A stretch of DNA of 9,302 nucleotides from Planctomycetota bacterium (GTDB lineage Bacteria; Planctomycetota; Phycisphaerae; WQYP01): positions 1 through 9,302 of the forward strand of contig JAJZOA010000002.1 in assembly GCA_021852225.1 (NCBI GenBank). Reading direction: 5' to 3'. This document shows positions 1-7,587 of the stretch, in pieces (position 1 is the first letter of the stretch; each line of letters starts with the position of its first letter). The notes under the pieces are model-generated. The model was not told the DNA's origin. It did no database searches and saw nothing but the letters and a program-made list of their open reading frames with translations. The position numbers and the translations under genes were made by a program.

Positions 1-90
1 GAATATCCCAATGCGCGCATCGCCGCGGAAGTGCGGGAACGCCTGGCTGTGCTGAAAGAGCGAGCGGGCCAGTCTTCCATGGCAATGTAA
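1..90 (+). CDS. C-terminal fragment of an unidentified protein, possibly TPR/BamD-like
   Basis: Frame 1 is open from the window edge to a TAA at 88-90 and encodes 29 residues that begin EYPNARIAAEVRERLAVLKE. The pattern YPN-x(4)-AAEVRERLAVLKER resembles the last helix of TPR-type outer-membrane assembly lipoproteins of the BamD/YfiO and YbgF group, which often carry YPxSxYAxEAxERLxxLR near their C-terminus. That is established family knowledge applied to a very short match. The alanine, arginine and glutamate content is what a coding amphipathic helix would give. The start and most of the gene lie outside the window. It is on the same strand as fmt, 166 bp upstream of it, so co-transcription is possible but unproven. 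A different helical C-terminus, for example that of a RecA-like or coiled-coil protein, cannot be excluded. Confidence 0.5.
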   Translation, partial: EYPNARIAAEVRERLAVLKERAGQSSMAM

Positions 91-256
91 TCGGTAGTGC
101 TCACCCGACGGTGGTGATCCAACCAAATGGTGGTGTTTTTTCACCCGGATACGGATACGCCATCCGAACAATCCGGTAGGTATCTCAGAATGCTTCCCAA
201 TTGCTTCCGATGCGATTCAGGTTCGCGCCCTGAAAAATTCCGTGGGTGTATTTTCC
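91..256. other. Intergenic region upstream of fmt with short direct repeats
   Basis: This spacer contains two copies of TCACCCG (101-107 and 141-147) and two copies of GGTGGTG (110-116 and 129-135). The second GGTGGTG is followed by a run of six T (136-141). CACC at 102-105 could pair with either GGTG, but the stem is only 4 bp, so this is at best a weak terminator for the upstream gene. No Shine-Dalgarno sequence is present before the fmt ATG, and no clear -35/-10 pair was found. Confidence 0.35.
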
Positions 257-1216
257 ATGAACGTACTTTTTTTCGCATCTGGCGCTTTTGCTATTCCTGC
301 ATTTGACCGGCTGCGGCAATCTTCGCATGCCATAGTCGGCGTGGTAAGCCAGCCCGATCGGCCCGCTGGCCGTGGCCGTGTCCTTACGCCCACGCCGCTG
401 GCCGCCCATGCGGCCGCCTTGGGTTATGCGGTGCAAAAAAGCGATAATGTCAACGCGGCGGATTTCATTGACTGGGTGGCGGCCCGCAAGACGGATGTCA
501 TAGTGGCAATTGCCTTCGGCCAGAAATTATCTGATGCACTTCTGGCGGTTGCGACCGCTGGCGGAATTAATCTTCATGGATCGTTATTGCCGGCGTTTCG
601 CGGAGCCGCGCCTGTGAACGCGGCCATTCTGTCTGGTGCCAGCGTCACGGGCGTCACAGTGATCCGGCTAAGCAATGTCATGGATGGCGGCGATATTCTG
701 GCATCCCGGGAGGTGCCCATTCATGACGACCAGACCGCAGGAGAGTTGCATGATGTGCTGGCCCAGACCGGTGGCGGACTTGTGCCGGAAGTGCTGGACA
801 ATTTCGCTGTCGGAAATATAGCCGGCGTGCCGCAGCGGCGGGACCTGATTTCCAAGGCCCCTAAACTTTCGCGCGCCATGGGCTGGGTGAATTTTTCCGA
901 ACCAGCCACAGCGGTTTCGGCCAGAATTCGCGGTCTTTCGCCCTGGCCGGGGTGCCATATCTGTTTTATCGCGCCTGATGGGACAAAGAAAATTGAAGCG
1001 CATGTTCTGAAATGTCGCGCAGTGGCCCCGATTGCCGCATCGGCTCCCGGAACGGTCATAGACGGCCTGCGGATTGTCTGCGGAACCGGCGCGGTGGAAT
1101 TGCTGGCAATTGTGCCGCTGGGTAGAAAACAGATGGACATGCGTGCATTTGCCAACGGTTACGGCCTGAAACCGGGCTGGAGCGTAACTTCATCGCCGCC
1201 GGAAATCCGCAACTGA
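257..1216 (+). CDS. fmt: Methionyl-tRNA formyltransferase
   Basis: The enzyme transfers a formyl group from 10-formyltetrahydrofolate to the amino group of initiator methionyl-tRNA in the cytoplasm, producing fMet-tRNA for translation initiation. The 319-residue product has the usual family length. The N-terminal Rossmann domain shows the SQPDRPAGRG motif (about residues 31-40). The formyltransferase signature NLHGSLLPAFRGAAP follows, with Asn105, His107 and the SLLP loop (109-112). The sequence VMDGGDIL supplies Asp143, so the Asn/His/Asp catalytic triad known from Fmt and GART enzymes is complete. The C-terminal OB-fold tRNA-binding domain begins near residue 200 and contains RGLSPWPG (225-232), the counterpart of the usual NPWPG. 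I chose the ATG at 257 because MNVLFFASGAFAIP matches the family N-terminus. An in-frame GTG at 242 would add five residues. There is no Shine-Dalgarno sequence and no adjacent def gene within the window. Confidence 0.96.
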   Translation: MNVLFFASGAFAIPAFDRLRQSSHAIVGVVSQPDRPAGRGRVLTPTPLAAHAAALGYAVQKSDNVNAADFIDWVAARKTDVIVAIAFGQKLSDALLAVATAGGINLHGSLLPAFRGAAPVNAAILSGASVTGVTVIRLSNVMDGGDILASREVPIHDDQTAGELHDVLAQTGGGLVPEVLDNFAVGNIAGVPQRRDLISKAPKLSRAMGWVNFSEPATAVSARIRGLSPWPGCHICFIAPDGTKKIEAHVLKCRAVAPIAASAPGTVIDGLRIVCGTGAVELLAIVPLGRKQMDMRAFANGYGLKPGWSVTSSPPEIRN

Positions 1217-1373
1217 CGCGGCATCCGTGTTCGCGGTTGCCCGCTATCCAGCGGAATTCCCGCCCGCCAGTTCTGTGTTGCCACGGACCACACACGGTAG
1301 ATCGTTCCGCTATGGCACATTGTCCGACCGCCTGAAGTGGCATGAAACACGTTTGACCGGACCAGAGATCATA
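1217..1373. other. Convergent intergenic spacer between fmt and mfd
   Basis: This 157-bp gap separates the fmt stop codon from the mfd stop codon on the opposite strand. I found no strong GC hairpin followed by a T run on either strand, so a classical rho-independent terminator is not evident. The 10-mer GTTTGACCGG occurs at 1351-1360 and again at 1400-1409 inside the mfd 3' end. I see no gene here. Confidence 0.5.
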
Positions 1374-4300
1374 TTATTTTTTGGTCTGCGGGCGCACCGG
1401 TTTGACCGGTTGTTCCGGCACTTTGGCCGGGACTTCCGCTGCCGGGTTAAATAAATTTCTCAAAACATTCAACAGCGTTTCCCCCTGAAAATAGGCCGGG
1501 GGAAGCCGCAGGTGAATCGCATTCTGGTCCACCGGGCGAATCGACCCTGGCGCTTTGCTTAACAGCGGCCCTAATGCCGCAAGGTCGTGCAATGCAAAGA
1601 CCAGGTCCGGAGGCTTGCTGATCATGCTGCGCACCCCCGCTTGAGCCGCGTGAATTCCCAGAATCGTCAGTTCAAACTGCAATTCCACCGGTCGCGGCAG
1701 CGGACCAAAGGCATCGATGATATCGCGCCGCAGGGATTCGACGGCCTCCAGCGTGTGGCACCGGGATAGCCGCCGATAGAAATCCATACGTTGTCGGTCG
1801 GAAGAAATATAAGTTCTGGGCACGCCGCCATGAATGCCGATGTCGATGGTGACTTCCGGGGGCTTGTCCAGCGGCATGTTTTTAACGCGTTTGACGGCCT
1901 CTTCCAGAAGCTGGCAATACATTTCATAACCCACTGACGCGATATGGCCGGATTGTTCATCTCCCAGAAGATTACCCGCCCCGCGGATTTCCAGGTCGCG
2001 CAGGGCAATTTTGAATCCGGCGCCAAGCGATGCATATTCCTCCATGGCTTTCAGGCGTTTGGCCGCCGCGTCAGTAATCACTTTGTCCGGACTTAACACC
2101 AGGTAGCAATAGGCCCGGTGTTTGGATCTTCCCACCCGGCCGCGCAATTGATGCAGATCACTCAGGCCGTAATGTTCAGCTTCATTAATGAAAATAGTGT
2201 TGGCGGTCGGCACGTCCAGCCCGCTTTCAATAATGGTGGTGGAAACCAGAATATCCGCCTGGCGGGTGAAGAATTTGTGCATGATTTCTTCCAGTTCGTG
2301 GCCCGGCATCTGTCCATGGCCGACCACAATTCGCGCGTTGGGAACCAGCACCCGGATACGCTCGGCAATTGCTTGAATATTGTGGATGCGGTTATGGACA
2401 AAATAGATCTGGCCGTCACGGGCCAGTTCACGTTCCAACGCCTGACGGATGCGAGCGTCCTCCCAGCCGGTTACTTCAGTGACCACGCTGCGCCGGTCGC
2501 GCGGCGGCGTGGCCAGATTGGAAATATCCCGAATGCCCAATAGACTCATGTGCAGGGTTCGCGGAATGGGTGTGGCGGTCATTGTCAGAACATCCACCGT
2601 CAGGCGAAGTTTTTTCAGCCGCTCCTTGTTTTCCACGCCGAAGCGCTGTTCTTCGTCAATAATCACCAGACCAAGATCGGCAAACTGCACGTCGCGGCTA
2701 AGCAGGCGATGGGTGCCAATCAGCACATCCACTTTGCCATTGGCAGTCTGTTCCAGAATGTGGCGCATCTCGGAGGCTGTTTTGAATCGCGACACGCTTT
2801 CCACCACAAATGGATACCCCGCCATGCGTTGGCCGAAGGTTGCCTCATGCTGTTCCACCAGCACAGTGGTCGGGGCCAGAACCGCGACCTGCTTGCCGGA
2901 TTCGCACACTTTAAACGCACTGCGAATCGCCAGTTCAGTTTTTCCGTAACCCACATCTCCACACAGCAGGCGATCCATCGGTCGCGGCTTTTGCAGGTCC
3001 TGTTTGATTTCCTCTATGCAGCGAAGCTGGTCATCTGTGGCCTGAAACGGAAAGGAATTTTCAAATTCCCGCATCCATACGGTGTCCGCTGGATAAGCGT
3101 TTCCAGGGAATTGCTCGCGAGCCGCCGCCACTTCAAGCATTTCCGCGGCCAGTTGTTCCACTGCTTCGGCCACTTTGCTTTTCTGGGTGGCCCACGCCCC
3201 GCCGCCCAGCGTGGACAGCGGCGGCCTTCCCTGCGCGCCGCCAACATATTTCTGCACCAAATTAATCTGCACAATCGGAACGTGCAGTGTCGCGGAGCGG
3301 GCGAATTCCAGCGTCAGGTATTCCATGGATTTGCCATCCCGCGTCAGGCTCGTATTGCCCGTGTAACGCGCGATGCCATGGTCCACATGCACGACATAAT
3401 CACCCGGTTGAAGGTCCAGAAAATGGTCAATCGGGCGAGCGCCCTGTATCGCACGCAACCGTCTTTTCAGATGATACCGGTGAAACAGCTCATGGTGCGC
3501 CAGCAGAACAAGCCAGCGTTCATCCTCCTGTTTTGCCGCGGGTACGGCATCTTTCACGGTCGCCGCGGATTCGGACAGTTGCCAGCGGAACCCCATTGCC
3601 AGGTCACCGACGGGCATCGCCACCCGGTCCATCACCGTCGGATGTTTCACGTGCAGCAGATCGGTGAGCCTGGTTTTTTCCGATTGGCTTTGGCATACCA
3701 CCACCACCTGATGCGCTGCCGCAAGCGCTGCCAGTGCCGCAAGGGCTTCATCGGTTTGAGTGGCAAAGGTTTCCACGCTCCGGCAGGGCAGGCGAATGGT
3801 TTCCGGGCCGCTGGTGGAAAATTGCATAATCTGGGCATGTGCAAATGACTGAATGTTTTTCAGAACAGCCGATACCGGATAAATGCCGCGAGCGTCGGAC
3901 AGACGGTCCAGATAGCTGCGACCCTGTTCTTGAATTTCCGCCGGTTCCACCAGCCAGACCACGGTCTGGGGCGGCAGCCACGCCAGAAAATTTAGCGTCT
4001 TTTCCTGCGGCCAGGTTGACGATGAGCCTAAAGCCGCCAGCCGCAGCGACGTTAATTGATCCAGTGTGCCGAGCGTTTCCAAGTCGAAACCATGAATCGA
4101 TTCAATCTGATCGCCGAAGAAGTTCAGCCGCAGCGGCCGCTTTTCCCCGGCGGGCCAGACATCAAGTATTTCACCGCGAACCGCAAAATCGCCTGGGTTT
4201 TCCACCGTTTCCAGGCGGGTATAGCCCTGGCGAACCAGCCAGTCCAGAAGTTCATCGCGTCGCCGCGCAGTGCCCACTCGCAGCGTGACAAGCTGCTGGT

Positions 4301-4721
4301 CAAGGAGTTCGCCATTGGGGCACGGCTGCATGATTGCCTGTACAGGCGCGACAATGAGATTTGGAATGTTTTTGGCCGCCAAGTCTGCCAGCAGTCCCAG
4401 ACGCTGGGCGGATAGTTCCTGGGAAGTGTTTGTTTCGCCGGGAAGAACCTCATACGCGGGAAAAAGTTCGGGCTTCATTTTGGGATCGAAAAAGGCCAGT
4501 TGATCTATTGCATCGTCAGCTTCGTCCAGATGGCCGGTGATAATCAGCATCGGACGACCAAGCTTTGCCCGTACCGCAGCCGCTAGTACCAGCGCGCACG
4601 AACCCCATTGGCCGGTGGCCGCGGTGTGACCGCGGGTGGTAAGCTCGTCGGCCAGTCGCTGGGCAACCGGCGATTGAAAGATTCCGAGCAACTCTTCTGG
4701 AATGGCAGCGGTTGTGGTCAT
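1374..4721 (-). CDS. mfd: Transcription-repair coupling factor Mfd
   Basis: Mfd is a cytoplasmic DNA translocase. It pushes RNA polymerase stalled at lesions off the template and recruits UvrA to start nucleotide excision repair. The ATG start gives 1115 residues, a normal family length. A UvrB-like N-terminal region covers about residues 1-320. Next is the CarD-type RNA-polymerase interaction domain at about 436-495 (PGDYVVHVDHGIARY). The helicase motor follows, with Walker A GDVGYGKT (588-595), DEEQ (689-692), TATPIPR (715-721) and motif VI QLRGRVGR (858-865). The translocation motif region GAGNLLGDEQSGH lies near 914-926, and the TRCF C-terminal domain around 956-1050 (IGGVP-type HGGVPRTYISS). 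The last 22 residues are a Pro/Val/Lys-rich tail (VPAKVPEQPVKPVRP). The frame stays open upstream to a TTG at 4796 that would add 25 residues, but a candidate promoter lies inside that extension, so I prefer the ATG. No Shine-Dalgarno is visible. Confidence 0.97.
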   Translation of the reverse strand: MTTTAAIPEELLGIFQSPVAQRLADELTTRGHTAATGQWGSCALVLAAAVRAKLGRPMLIITGHLDEADDAIDQLAFFDPKMKPELFPAYEVLPGETNTSQELSAQRLGLLADLAAKNIPNLIVAPVQAIMQPCPNGELLDQQLVTLRVGTARRRDELLDWLVRQGYTRLETVENPGDFAVRGEILDVWPAGEKRPLRLNFFGDQIESIHGFDLETLGTLDQLTSLRLAALGSSSTWPQEKTLNFLAWLPPQTVVWLVEPAEIQEQGRSYLDRLSDARGIYPVSAVLKNIQSFAHAQIMQFSTSGPETIRLPCRSVETFATQTDEALAALAALAAAHQVVVVCQSQSEKTRLTDLLHVKHPTVMDRVAMPVGDLAMGFRWQLSESAATVKDAVPAAKQEDERWLVLLAHHELFHRYHLKRRLRAIQGARPIDHFLDLQPGDYVVHVDHGIARYTGNTSLTRDGKSMEYLTLEFARSATLHVPIVQINLVQKYVGGAQGRPPLSTLGGGAWATQKSKVAEAVEQLAAEMLEVAAAREQFPGNAYPADTVWMREFENSFPFQATDDQLRCIEEIKQDLQKPRPMDRLLCGDVGYGKTELAIRSAFKVCESGKQVAVLAPTTVLVEQHEATFGQRMAGYPFVVESVSRFKTASEMRHILEQTANGKVDVLIGTHRLLSRDVQFADLGLVIIDEEQRFGVENKERLKKLRLTVDVLTMTATPIPRTLHMSLLGIRDISNLATPPRDRRSVVTEVTGWEDARIRQALERELARDGQIYFVHNRIHNIQAIAERIRVLVPNARIVVGHGQMPGHELEEIMHKFFTRQADILVSTTIIESGLDVPTANTIFINEAEHYGLSDLHQLRGRVGRSKHRAYCYLVLSPDKVITDAAAKRLKAMEEYASLGAGFKIALRDLEIRGAGNLLGDEQSGHIASVGYEMYCQLLEEAVKRVKNMPLDKPPEVTIDIGIHGGVPRTYISSDRQRMDFYRRLSRCHTLEAVESLRRDIIDAFGPLPRPVELQFELTILGIHAAQAGVRSMISKPPDLVFALHDLAALGPLLSKAPGSIRPVDQNAIHLRLPPAYFQGETLLNVLRNLFNPAAEVPAKVPEQPVKPVRPQTKK

Positions 4722-4764
4722 CAGTCTGTCGGCTTCGCGAAACCGTTCCGGGTCGCCAACGTAT

Positions 4765-4793
4765 CTTATAGTAGGGGCAGGCCTGCGGTTAAA
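4765..4793 (-). promoter_or_regulatory. Candidate sigma-70-like promoter for mfd
   Basis: Read on the minus strand, TATAAG (4765-4770) is a good -10 hexamer. Seventeen bases upstream lies TTTAAC (4788-4793), a poor -35. Transcription would start near 4757, leaving about 36 nt before the mfd ATG at 4721. The position fits, but only the -10 is convincing. If it is real, the TTG at 4796 cannot be the start codon used from this transcript. Confidence 0.35.
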
Positions 4794-4975
4794 CAAGAAG
4801 TCGTCAATAAGGATTTACCGCTTCGACCAATGCGGCGGTCTGATTCAAATCGGCCGCCTGCCGATACACAGGCGCATTGCCGGCTCATTGCTCTGATGCC
4901 GCCTGTCCTGGCGCGCAATAACGGGTATCCACGCGATCGGGGCTTAAAAGGCGGCCAGAGGCGGATTGCGCTTCC

Positions 4976-5032
4976 GGGTTCGTCCTGAAGGCGAACCCAA
5001 TCCGAAGCTCGCCTTCAGGGATCCGCATTGGG
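4976..5032. repeat. Cluster of overlapping inverted repeats 3' of the arabinofuranosidase gene
   Basis: The strongest element is a perfect 11-bp inverted repeat, CCTGAAGGCGA (4984-4994) with TCGCCTTCAGG (5009-5019), around a 14-nt loop. It starts 20 nt past the GH51 stop codon on the minus strand. Two other pairings compete with it or overlap it: GGGTTCG (4976-4982) with CGAACCC (4992-4998), and CCCAAT (4996-5001) with ATTGGG (5027-5032). A further partial pairing joins GCTTC (4970-4974) with GAAGC (5004-5008). The position suggests a transcription end or an mRNA-stabilising hairpin for the GH51 transcript. No T run follows on either strand, so it is not a canonical intrinsic terminator. Another possibility is a dispersed REP-like element. 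Confidence 0.6.
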
Positions 5033-5039
5033 GACGTTC

Positions 5040-7538
5040 CTATTTTGAGCCATCCACATGCAGACGCAGAACATTAACGGATCGCGCTGGAAACAGATGC
5101 ACAAAGTGCGATGCGACATTGCTCATCGTTTGGTTTTTCGGCACCACGTTGTCCGGATTGTCGATGCTGTTCTGGGCGTCGCGCGGTCCAGTCAGGACGA
5201 TGCATGTACCGGTTGAAGCAAGCGCGCCGACACCCTTGATCCGGATTGTGGCAGATACTGGTCGGTCTGAAATATTAACCACTTTCAGGATCACGTCCCC
5301 GGTCTTATCGTCGCGGCTGGCTGTGGCGTGCAGCGGGTGTTCGCGGTGCATCAAAACATTGTGGATAAGCCTGCCATCAAGAAAGCACTGGATACGGTTC
5401 GCATGGCACACAATCCGAATGTTATACCACCGACCTGTTTGAATATGGGATGGATGGAAATCCGCCGGTACGCCCGCCTTTTGCAGACCGTCGCGCGTGT
5501 TACCCCAGCCGCCAATATTCCACCAGGACATGCGATTATCCTGCTGCGAACAAAAGCTGATGAGAAATCCTTCTTTGCCCCTGATTTTGCGAGCTTTAAG
5601 CGTAAGGGTGTAATTCCTCCAGGTTTTATTCCCGATAAATGCGCATTCATCAGTGCCCAGCAGGCTTTGTACCAGTGCGCCATTTTTCACCTGCCACTGA
5701 CCGCCATGTATACGCCATCCATTCTTGCCATTGGCGGCAAAATCAGATTCGTAGATCACCTTGCCATGACGGCTGACTTTAATGTCCTTAAACTCCGCTG
5801 CGGTATTCCACGTGCCGACGCCAATTGCGCCGCCCATGCTTTTGAGGGTCAAAGGAGCGTCGGTCATCCTTAACGGTAATACGACGTTGCCCTTGTTTTG
5901 CGCGAACATAACTTGAGCGTAGTAGGAGGGTGAACCGTAACAGTGAAGGGCGTTATAGCCAATCAGGTTGGTCCCCCAATTTGGCTGACTTACATTCACC
6001 AGCAGCGGAGCATACGAACACATAATCACATTGTTGGAATCGCGTTCCAGGCCGGTGAGCCAGGCCGCATCACCCAGTGCGGCATTGAGAGTAGGCGTCG
6101 GACGGCCTTCGGTCGAGGCCCACTCGCCGACAAATATCTTCGGAAAGCCGGTTGGCAAATCGTCGTAATGATGGGTGTCGTTCCACATCGCCGAGGCCGA
6201 CCGATAGAAGTGGTCGTCCACCAGGTCGGGCCTTACGCCGTCAAAAGCCGCTTGATGGACCGTGGCAATAAGCTTCAGATTGGGATATTTGGCCCTAATT
6301 GCCCGTGCCATGGTGGCAAATCGCATCGCGTAACTGCCTGAGTTATCGAAGAAATCCTCATTGCCTATTTCGACATAGTGCAGCTTAAACGGCTTGGGGT
6401 GACCATCTTTGGCCCGGATAGCTCCCCATTTTGTATGAATTGAACCGGTCACGTACTGAATTTCTTCCAGCGCGCTTTTGACGTACGGTCTCATCGCCGC
6501 CCTGGTTGAAACATGCTCGTGGTTGAGCGAAAAACCGGCATAAACCGCCAGCAGAGGCTGCATGTGCAGGTCCTGGCACCACATTAAAAATTCAAGCAGC
6601 CCCATGCCGTCGCTGGATGGATAGCCCCAGCACGACCAGTGTCCCGGACGTTGCGTCACCGGACCGATGGTCTTTTTCCAATTAAAGCGGTCGGCAATCG
6701 ATGAACCTTCCAGGTAGTTGCCGCCCGGAAAACGTAAAAACGACGGCCGCATTGCCTTGAGTTTTTTCATAATATCAATGCGGAAGCCATTGGCCTGATT
6801 TTTGTACGTCGGCGGAAACAGCGACACATAGCCCAGCCAGATGGTACCCGCCGAATGCACCGAAACGGCAAATACATTGTTCAATGTGGGTTTTATATCA
6901 GCCGCAGTGTGAAGTTTTGCTGTGAATTTTTTCCAATTGGTTGTAATGCCGTTGATTTGAGCGGAGGCCAGAACCTCCGAGCCGTTCTTGCTTTCAATGG
7001 CGAGCGTAAGCGGTCCGCTGAAGCCTGTTGCGGCGCGCGCGTAGATGGTGGCTTCATAGGTGGTGTCCGGTTTGGCCGGAATGCCCCAGTAGCCATCGTT
7101 GGTGACCCCGGCGCTGCCACCGGTTCCAACGGAGGCAACATCAAGCTTCAAGCTGGAGGTAAGGCCCGTGTGGTTGGGCGTATGATGATTATCCAGCGCC
7201 ATGGTGGCTGCCGCGGTGCCGTGGGTCACAAGCGACCAGTGCACGGCTTGGTTTGCATTGTCCTTGAAGGCTCTATTCTGGATCAGTTCCGCATACAGCC
7301 CGCCATCATACGAATGGTTGATTTCTTCAGTCATAAGGCCGAACAGCACCGGGCTGATGCGATGCAATGGATGAGCGGCGTCAACCCGAATGGTGGCCGC
7401 GGCAACCGACGGCGCGGCCGCTTGCGCGAAGACCTTGCTCTGTCCCGCAAGTCCGCAGCATAGAAGTGTCAGCATTATAAGCAGTGCAACCAGCCGCGTT
7501 TGTGTCGAATTCTTACGGTCCATAATGGGATTCTCCAT
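5040..7538 (-). CDS. Secreted alpha-L-arabinofuranosidase, GH51-type
   Basis: This enzyme is predicted to remove terminal alpha-L-arabinofuranosyl residues from arabinan, arabinoxylan or similar polysaccharides outside the cytoplasm. The 832-residue product opens with a Sec signal peptide: Arg15, a hydrophobic core at about 16-31, and likely cleavage after FAQA (residue 40). The N-terminal part has the GH51 hallmark FGLMTEEINHSYDGGLYAEL (66-85) and a CBM4-like beta-sandwich at about 95-240. The catalytic barrel spans about 250-550. It contains FLRFPGGNYLEG (267-278), the acid/base Glu394 in IGNED, and the nucleophile Glu472 in GEWAS. A LamG/DUF1080-like domain at about 575-725 (GFLISF, WWNIGGWGNTRDG) comes next. 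The canonical C-terminal sandwich (about 735-830, DVILKVVNIS) follows it. Met6 (ATG at 7521-7523) is an alternative start that keeps the signal peptide. No Shine-Dalgarno is visible. Family assignment is confident; substrate is inferred. Confidence 0.92.
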   Translation of the reverse strand: MENPIMDRKNSTQTRLVALLIMLTLLCCGLAGQSKVFAQAAAPSVAAATIRVDAAHPLHRISPVLFGLMTEEINHSYDGGLYAELIQNRAFKDNANQAVHWSLVTHGTAAATMALDNHHTPNHTGLTSSLKLDVASVGTGGSAGVTNDGYWGIPAKPDTTYEATIYARAATGFSGPLTLAIESKNGSEVLASAQINGITTNWKKFTAKLHTAADIKPTLNNVFAVSVHSAGTIWLGYVSLFPPTYKNQANGFRIDIMKKLKAMRPSFLRFPGGNYLEGSSIADRFNWKKTIGPVTQRPGHWSCWGYPSSDGMGLLEFLMWCQDLHMQPLLAVYAGFSLNHEHVSTRAAMRPYVKSALEEIQYVTGSIHTKWGAIRAKDGHPKPFKLHYVEIGNEDFFDNSGSYAMRFATMARAIRAKYPNLKLIATVHQAAFDGVRPDLVDDHFYRSASAMWNDTHHYDDLPTGFPKIFVGEWASTEGRPTPTLNAALGDAAWLTGLERDSNNVIMCSYAPLLVNVSQPNWGTNLIGYNALHCYGSPSYYAQVMFAQNKGNVVLPLRMTDAPLTLKSMGGAIGVGTWNTAAEFKDIKVSRHGKVIYESDFAANGKNGWRIHGGQWQVKNGALVQSLLGTDECAFIGNKTWRNYTLTLKARKIRGKEGFLISFCSQQDNRMSWWNIGGWGNTRDGLQKAGVPADFHPSHIQTGRWYNIRIVCHANRIQCFLDGRLIHNVLMHREHPLHATASRDDKTGDVILKVVNISDRPVSATIRIKGVGALASTGTCIVLTGPRDAQNSIDNPDNVVPKNQTMSNVASHFVHLFPARSVNVLRLHVDGSK

Positions 7539-7567
7539 AGCGCGTCAGAACAAACAATCGCCATCAC

Positions 7568-7587
7568 GCTCTTATCTGAATAAGAGC
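7568..7587. promoter_or_regulatory. Perfect palindrome upstream of the arabinofuranosidase gene, possible operator
   Basis: GCTCTTAT (7568-7575) and ATAAGAGC (7580-7587) form an 8+8 bp perfect inverted repeat around CTGA. It is centred about 40 bp upstream of the GH51 ATG on the minus strand. No T run follows on either strand, so a terminator is unlikely. A dimeric regulator's operator, or a hairpin in the 5' leader, is more plausible. Minus-strand TGCTAT (7590-7595), immediately upstream, is a weak candidate -10, with TTGTAT 16 bases further upstream. If it is the promoter, the palindrome overlaps the transcription start, a position that suits repression. Confidence 0.45.

Noticed and set aside
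242..256. GTG at 242 as the start of fmt
   Set aside because: It would add MGVFS before the family-typical N-terminus MNVLFFASG, and no ribosome-binding site supports it.
2550..3848. 432-codon plus-strand open frame inside mfd
   Set aside because: It lies entirely antisense to conserved Mfd motor and RID sequence. Its His/Phe/Gln/Arg-rich product has no recognisable motif. It is a shadow of the GC-biased mfd codons.
6855..7463. 202-codon plus-strand open frame inside the arabinofuranosidase gene
   Set aside because: It is antisense to conserved GH51 sequence and the signal peptide, and its glycine/arginine-rich product has no family features.
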